Part shown: positions 59,176-64,000 of the stretch, one piece after another
Position numbering within the stretch: the stretch's first letter is position 1
Layout: every line of letters begins with the position of its first letter
NCBI RefSeq assembly: GCF_945859685.1
Contig: NC_079149.1
Location: forward strand, 121,121,575-121,185,574
Length of the DNA: 64,000 nucleotides
DNA from: Eupeodes corollae
Taxonomy: Eukaryota; Arthropoda; Insecta; Diptera; Syrphidae
Direction of reading: 5' to 3'
Translations under genes and position numbers: made by a program
The notes under the pieces: generated by a model
Database searches by the model: none
Told to the model about the DNA's origin: nothing
What the model saw: only the letters and a program-made list of their open reading frames with translations

Positions 59176-61617
59176 AAATTATTAATTTCCTGGTATGTCA
59201 GAGGTCTAAAACTGGCTTAGATCCTCATTTTGTTATCAAAAACTTAGATGAGTAATTATATGTAAAACAAAGTTAAAAGTGAGATTCGTACTCTGCTCTG
59301 CACATTGATTTACGAAAAACTAAATTTCCATCGATACCCAAGTGATTTTTTTGAAAATCACTTCAAGTCAAAAATAATTTCGTCTTCGAGTCAATTATAC
59401 AAATAAAGGTTCTATTTTCACACCAAAGACGTCTCTATCAATTTCCACGATAGCTGTTTTTCACTTCGCACATTATCTAAAGAATGTGTAAAGATCTAAA
59501 TAATTTATTTATCGTTCCAGACTGATAAATGCCTAAATGCCTAATTCTCATTTCTCCTTATTGTCATCATATTTATGCTATCTCACTCGATTCTCCCAAC
59601 GAATTTTCAATTAATTGGAAAATTTAATTGAAATTCAAAAGAATCCCAATCCCAACCATCAACACTTTTGCTTTGATTTCAATAACTATGTTACAAAGTA
59701 TTTTATATATCTACTAGTATATGGAATTTAATTGCATCAATATTATCCTTTTAATATCAAAAACAAATCATTCCAAAACACACCACCATCAAGCACCAAG
59801 CACCAAAGGCACCAAGTCCCAACCCTTTTCTTTGTTCACCCTCACTTAAGTTGAATGGCTTTGGCATTGATCCCATCAGAGCATTATAAATATGCTATCA
59901 ACGTGAGAGAGATCCAGAACCCCATTAAAGCTCCAACACTTTGCAAAAGTTAATTCTTTCAATGTTCTCTCCGTTTGTAGATATAAATATAGAATATGTA
60001 TGTTATATGTACTTATATAGTATATTCCCTTGATCCCATAAAGCATCAAATTTATCTTATATTTTTGTGAATAAATCCCCCCCCCCGTTACAACCCCACC
60101 CTCCTTGAATAACATCCACCCATTTTGGAGCCCCATAATAAACGACGCAAACAACTTACATAAATATCTGAATTTGTTAATGAATAATGCGAACTCATCA
60201 ATCCAACGAAGTGAAACACGTGAAAGGCATCTTTCAGAAAAGGACATTAACCATTTCACTTAATTTCAATATTCAAAAGTTCAGAAATAATTCATTGTGG
60301 TACAACATCAGTTCTCTTCGCTTCACAGTCTTCAGTAAGGGTATAGGCAAGGCATACCTATACCCTATACCCATATTACCATGCCATTCCATACCGACGA
60401 TGTTATGCCATAGGGAGTTGATGGCAAAAGTGCTTCGAACCGAACATAACTGAACTGAATGGACCATCAACGAACGAACGAACGAAACGTTGCGAGTGAT
60501 GTGATCCTGGATAGGGATATACATAGGGATTGGGATAGGGATGTATTTTTGTGTACATCGATGTTGTCAGGGTTAGTTAATTTTGCAGCAATTTTCAAGA
60601 GTTTCAATATGGCCATCAGCATCATCAGTGATGTAAAAAGGCAAAAAACAACAATAATTTTCCAAAAACCAAAAAAGGGACACATCCCTAGTTTCTATAT
60701 GTAGACATAATATATCCCTATAAATGTAGGGTACGGCATCGACATACATATCTCCTTTTAGCCCATTAACATTCCTTATGATAATTTTTTCTCTTCCTTC
60801 GGTTCTCTTAGAAAAGGCCATATAGAGTGTAAAATTATTGGATATGGCATTATGTCTTGGCATTTTGTGTGAAATATATTAATGTCCTTCTCTTTTTATT
60901 TGGTTAATATATTTAAGTATTTTAAGTTAGAGAAATTATAGTTGATAAATTATAAATTTAAAGTTGTTTGAATAGGAAAAAGTTATTCGTAACACATACA
61001 ATAAAGATTTGTTAAGGCATTTTGTCATTTTTATAGTTTTATGTTTAATGTCTCAGCAGTAAAGGAATGAGGGTGAACAAACAATAGGGGAAGAATTCAT
61101 GCCAAAAATAACAGAATGTCAAAACTTTTGGTATCTATCTTCTTTTTTAACTTGTGTTTTTGATTTAAGTATTCCACACACTAAATGAATACATATTTTA
61201 TTTTTTTTTTAAGGAAAAGTGTGAAGTACTTATGTTAAATTAAATATGCTGAGCATTAAGTTTTCTTAACTATGAATGATTTGTTTTAGTTTTTAACAGA
61301 GAACTAAAATAAGCTATGAAACAGTGTGAGAAGCGTGCAAGAAATATAAAATTTAAATAATTCCAAAATCTCTAAATTAAATCTAAAAATTAATAAATTG
61401 TCAAATAGGATGTAATGGGGTAAACAAACAAGCTAAAATAATAATATTCGATTTAAAAGGTGAGCTATTTTTAAATGAGGGTACCAAGTACTAAAAATAG
61501 TTAGAAATAAATTGTCTACACAAATATTTTGAGAACAAAGCAACATGAACATATTGACTTGAAATGTATGTATATTTCATCTTAGACACAATAGTTTTTG
61601 GTGCAACTTCTTGAACG
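59176..61617. other. AT-rich spacer, no gene seen
   Basis: Overlapping chance frames on both strands at 59876-60863 (up to 127 codons) lack domains. A 10-bp perfect stem (AGGGTATAGG at 60338-60347 with CCTATACCCT at 60357-60366) and GGGATA-type short repeats at 60505-60545 occur here. No gene recognised. Confidence 0.45.
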
Positions 61618-62202
61618 GACTGTTGGATTCGTATTAAACAATTTGTTGAATATCAAAAGCAATATTTTCTGTGCAATACAAAAAAAGATTAAAAACAATA
61701 TTTTCGAAAAGCTATTTGAGTCGAAAGTAAATTTTGACCATGTCTTAGTATTGTTTTTTTTTTAGGTTTTTATTTGATGTAAAAATACTGTCAATTAGAT
61801 GTTTCTTAAAATTTTACTGAATGTTGAAAACAATATTTTTTAAAAGATAAAAGTCGTTTAAAGCCAATATCACAAATTTTTAAATGATATTGAGTCTAAA
61901 ATAAATTTCATTTTCCTCAACATTTTTCAGAATGCTGAAAAATTATTTCTTATGAGTGAAAAGTAGTTAGAAGGCATAATCTCAAATTTTTTAAAAATTT
62001 GAGTCGAAATTTGAGAGGTAACAATTTTTTTTGTTAGTTTTTTTGATTTATAAAAAACCATTAATTAGATTTTTTGGTCAAAAATATACTAATTTGGTAT
62101 CACGTTACAATATATAATATACAATTTAATTCAAGTATATAGCGTTTTTGGTTCGTGAGATATTTAGGGTTAACCGAAATGTTTACCATTTTTAAACTGC
62201 TT
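61618..62202 (+). repeat. Interspersed repeat family A, copy 9 (interior only)
   Basis: Interior tandem units (ATTTGAGTCGAAAGTAAATT; TACTGAATGTTGAAAACAAT) lead to TTGGTTCGTGAGATATTTAG and GGTTAACC. It breaks off at TTTTTAAACTGCTT near 62202, before the AAAAAAACG/CGTACG tail. Head and terminal palindrome are absent, so both ends are truncated. The left boundary is approximate. Confidence 0.7.
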
Positions 62203-63015
62203 ACATTTTGAAATGCTTTTTTCTGATAAAGTTGCCATCATCATGAAGTGAAAACTTAAACTCTCTTGAAAAAACATAGCTTAACCCAAAAATTATACAT
62301 GTGCTGTCATTTGGCTTTTTTAAGGTACATGTGATGTTAATTAATGTTATATTAATGAGGAAGGGTTCAAAATGACAATCGGTGCCACAAGTGACGCAAT
62401 AGGTGTAACAACCACCTTAGTTAAAACTTAATACTATGAGTGGAGTGGCGGATGGGGTTATGCGATTTATAATTCTTGATTTTTCCATGAATTTTTGTTA
62501 ATCATTGATTTGCCGAAAGTTTTAAAAACAATATTGAATGCTGAATTGGTTCTCGTTTTATATGTAGTCAAGCTATGGAAAATTGGGTTCCAGAAACATC
62601 AAAGTATAAAAAATTGACTTAAGTAGTTTTTAATTGCCGATGACAATTTTTGGGTACAATTATTAACATTTCCAAACAAATTAAATCTTGGTAACTGCAT
62701 TGAAAGCAAAACCACAAAATTTTATCTTCTACATCTTGAATTAATTGTTATTTGAAATTATAAATACAAATTGATCATTGAAGCGTATACGTACTTCTTT
62801 CGTGACACATTTTAGAATTGAGTCTGAGCAATTCATGCATGCTTCGAAAATCCATTTGTCACCCTGAGTATCTTTATGTAACTGACAGATGTGTCTATTG
62901 GTTAAAGTTTCTTCAAATAATACACTTTATTGAAATTTTGTACCGCTACCAAAGTTCTTTTAAACAAATTTTGAAGTTTTTGAAAACCATCTTCTAAATA
63001 ACAAAATTCATAGGC
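62203..63015. other. AT-rich spacer, no gene seen
   Basis: No frame or repeat recognised. Confidence 0.5.
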
Positions 63016-63282
63016 TTAAGTTAATAAAGCTTTGAAATTCTTATCTAGCCAGTTCCAAAAAATGTTCATAAATATTAAAAATGGCTGCTCTTCAGACTTC
63101 TTCCTAAAATTTTTGCTTTGGGAATAATATTTGATAAACATTTTTAAATTTATAAGATTATTTCCCTTCAATGGTAATTTTCCTTCTATTTTATCAATTA
63201 GTTCTTCGTTAGTGATATTCAGCTTTTTTTCTTTTAACAATGAAACAAAAACTAATGAACTATTGAGCTCAGACTCCACCAT
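63016..63282 (-). CDS. Hypothetical open frame, 88 codons
   Basis: I do not recognise this. The translation is mixed and charged (LLKEKKLNITNEELIDKIEG, then PLKGNNLINLKMFIKYYSQS), more protein-like than the T-rich chance frames elsewhere. A stop lies just upstream of its ATG. It and the frame at 63393-63692 are on the same strand, so they could be pieces of one gene or of a decayed mobile element. No domain or splice pair ties them together. Confidence 0.2.
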   Translation of the reverse strand: MVESELNSSLVFVSLLKEKKLNITNEELIDKIEGKLPLKGNNLINLKMFIKYYSQSKNFRKKSEEQPFLIFMNIFWNWLDKNFKALLT

Positions 63283-63392
63283 TCTTCTTCAGTCTTCAAC
63301 AGTAATATCTTGCTCGAAGTACGTAGATTATTTTCATTTAAAACATTACTACGTCCAAAAACCTTATATTCAAATTCCGCAAGCAGAAACCA

Positions 63393-63692
63393 TCAGTAGT
63401 TTATTCGACCTGATGCCGATGATGGGTTCCTAGATAATAATTCCCTCAAGTTTTTCAAATACTTGAAATCTTTTTCATTAATGAAAATTGAAAAGTTGCT
63501 GTTTCCTTTACATGCATAGTGTATGGTATAGGTTCGGAGTATACAAGTATTTTTGGTTCGAAATTGTTTTTCTATTTGTATACCTCCACCTTTATCTGTA
63601 GAAACTCTGTTTTTATTTTTTTGAACATCATCTCGATGAACAAAAACAATTTCATCTAAAAATTGCACCGTTTGCAGCAAGAGGAATAACAT
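63393..63692 (-). CDS. Hypothetical open frame, 99 codons
   Basis: I do not recognise this. It starts with a short hydrophobic run (MLFLLLQTVQFL), which is followed by a hydrophilic charged segment (HRDDVQKNKNRVSTDKGG). It ends shortly before the 88-codon frame begins on the same strand. An in-frame stop lies nine codons before the ATG. There is no family resemblance I can name. A chance frame remains likely in this AT-rich sequence. Confidence 0.2.
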   Translation of the reverse strand: MLFLLLQTVQFLDEIVFVHRDDVQKNKNRVSTDKGGGIQIEKQFRTKNTCILRTYTIHYACKGNSNFSIFINEKDFKYLKNLRELLSRNPSSASGRINY

Positions 63693-64000
63693 CGTCAGAC
63701 GTTCGCGTTGTTGTTCACTTCAGATTTTTTTTTATTTTTTTTTTCTAAACACCGGATACTCAATGGTTTCCCAAAATTCGGTATTGGTTTTGGCGTACAA
63801 CTTTAATGTTCGCTCACAAACCAACAGAAACACTATTAGGATCAATTTTCATTATAACCCTACTATATGCTGTGTAGGTTGGTACCCATACCCACTTCCT
63901 TTACCCTATGGAGCAGCAGCATCCACTAATAATGTCGATGCCACTGTTACTGCACTTACAGCTTAGGGCTCCCATCTACCACGCCACCATCAAAAAGACT
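63693..64000. other. Window end, no gene seen
   Basis: The 67-codon plus frame at 63763-63966 is unassigned, and any gene beyond the edge cannot be judged. Confidence 0.4.

Noticed and set aside
60338..60366. 10-bp perfect stem with a 9-nt loop
   Set aside because: Short and built from GGGTATA-type simple sequence, so chance is likely.

Overview
The window is AT-rich, gene-poor eukaryotic DNA. It holds a BEL/Pao retrotransposon, a tRNA-derived SINE, mariner-type and non-LTR (LINE) remnants and long AT-rich spacers. The element types and the (CT)n/GAC-rich promoter-like DNA suggest an insect, most likely a fly (Diptera). That is an inference; nothing here identifies a species. No complete host protein-coding gene, rRNA, functional tRNA or CRISPR array was found. 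The window could lie within very long introns or between genes.

The one intact coding sequence is the gag-pol frame (1780 codons, 51172-56514) of a complete BEL/Pao element at 50414-58534. The element has two 380-bp LTRs that read as identical, TG...CA ends and a 5-bp target duplication (CAAAG). It also has a TGG-initial primer-site candidate, a purine-rich tract before the 3' LTR, and all expected domains (Gag, zinc knuckles, protease, RT, RNase H, integrase, C-terminal domain). It inserted recently into an older repeat. A 1.64-kb non-coding stretch lies between the pol stop and the 3' LTR.

The rest is shaped by interspersed repeats. Family A has nine copies in both orientations, about 0.4-1.7 kb, with a conserved head (GGCTGGGATGCGA...AACTTCCCATCCC), an interior of degenerate 130-180-bp tandem units, and a tail ending in the palindrome AACTTCCTATGGGAAGTT. 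One copy is split by the BEL element and another by a SINE. Family B has three copies of about 0.42-0.51 kb. There are two tRNA-derived SINEs with target duplications, one deleted mariner-like element, two short terminal-inverted-repeat elements, two dead LINE fragments, a 190-bp tandem duplication and a perfect 22-bp hairpin.

Layout: 1-5.1 kb, family A copy 1, then a GC-richer CT/GAC-rich block that may be a promoter or 5' UTR. 5-11 kb, SINE, mariner remnant, a possible non-coding exon at 9432-9522 and the hairpin. 11-25 kb, mostly spacer with one copy each of families A and B and two inverted-repeat elements. 25-48 kb, six family A/B copies, a LINE fossil, the duplication and a nested SINE. 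49-59 kb, a LINE fragment and the BEL element inside family A. 59-64 kb, spacer, a partial family A copy and two unassigned open frames.

All comparisons were made by eye, so identity statements are approximate unless called exact.
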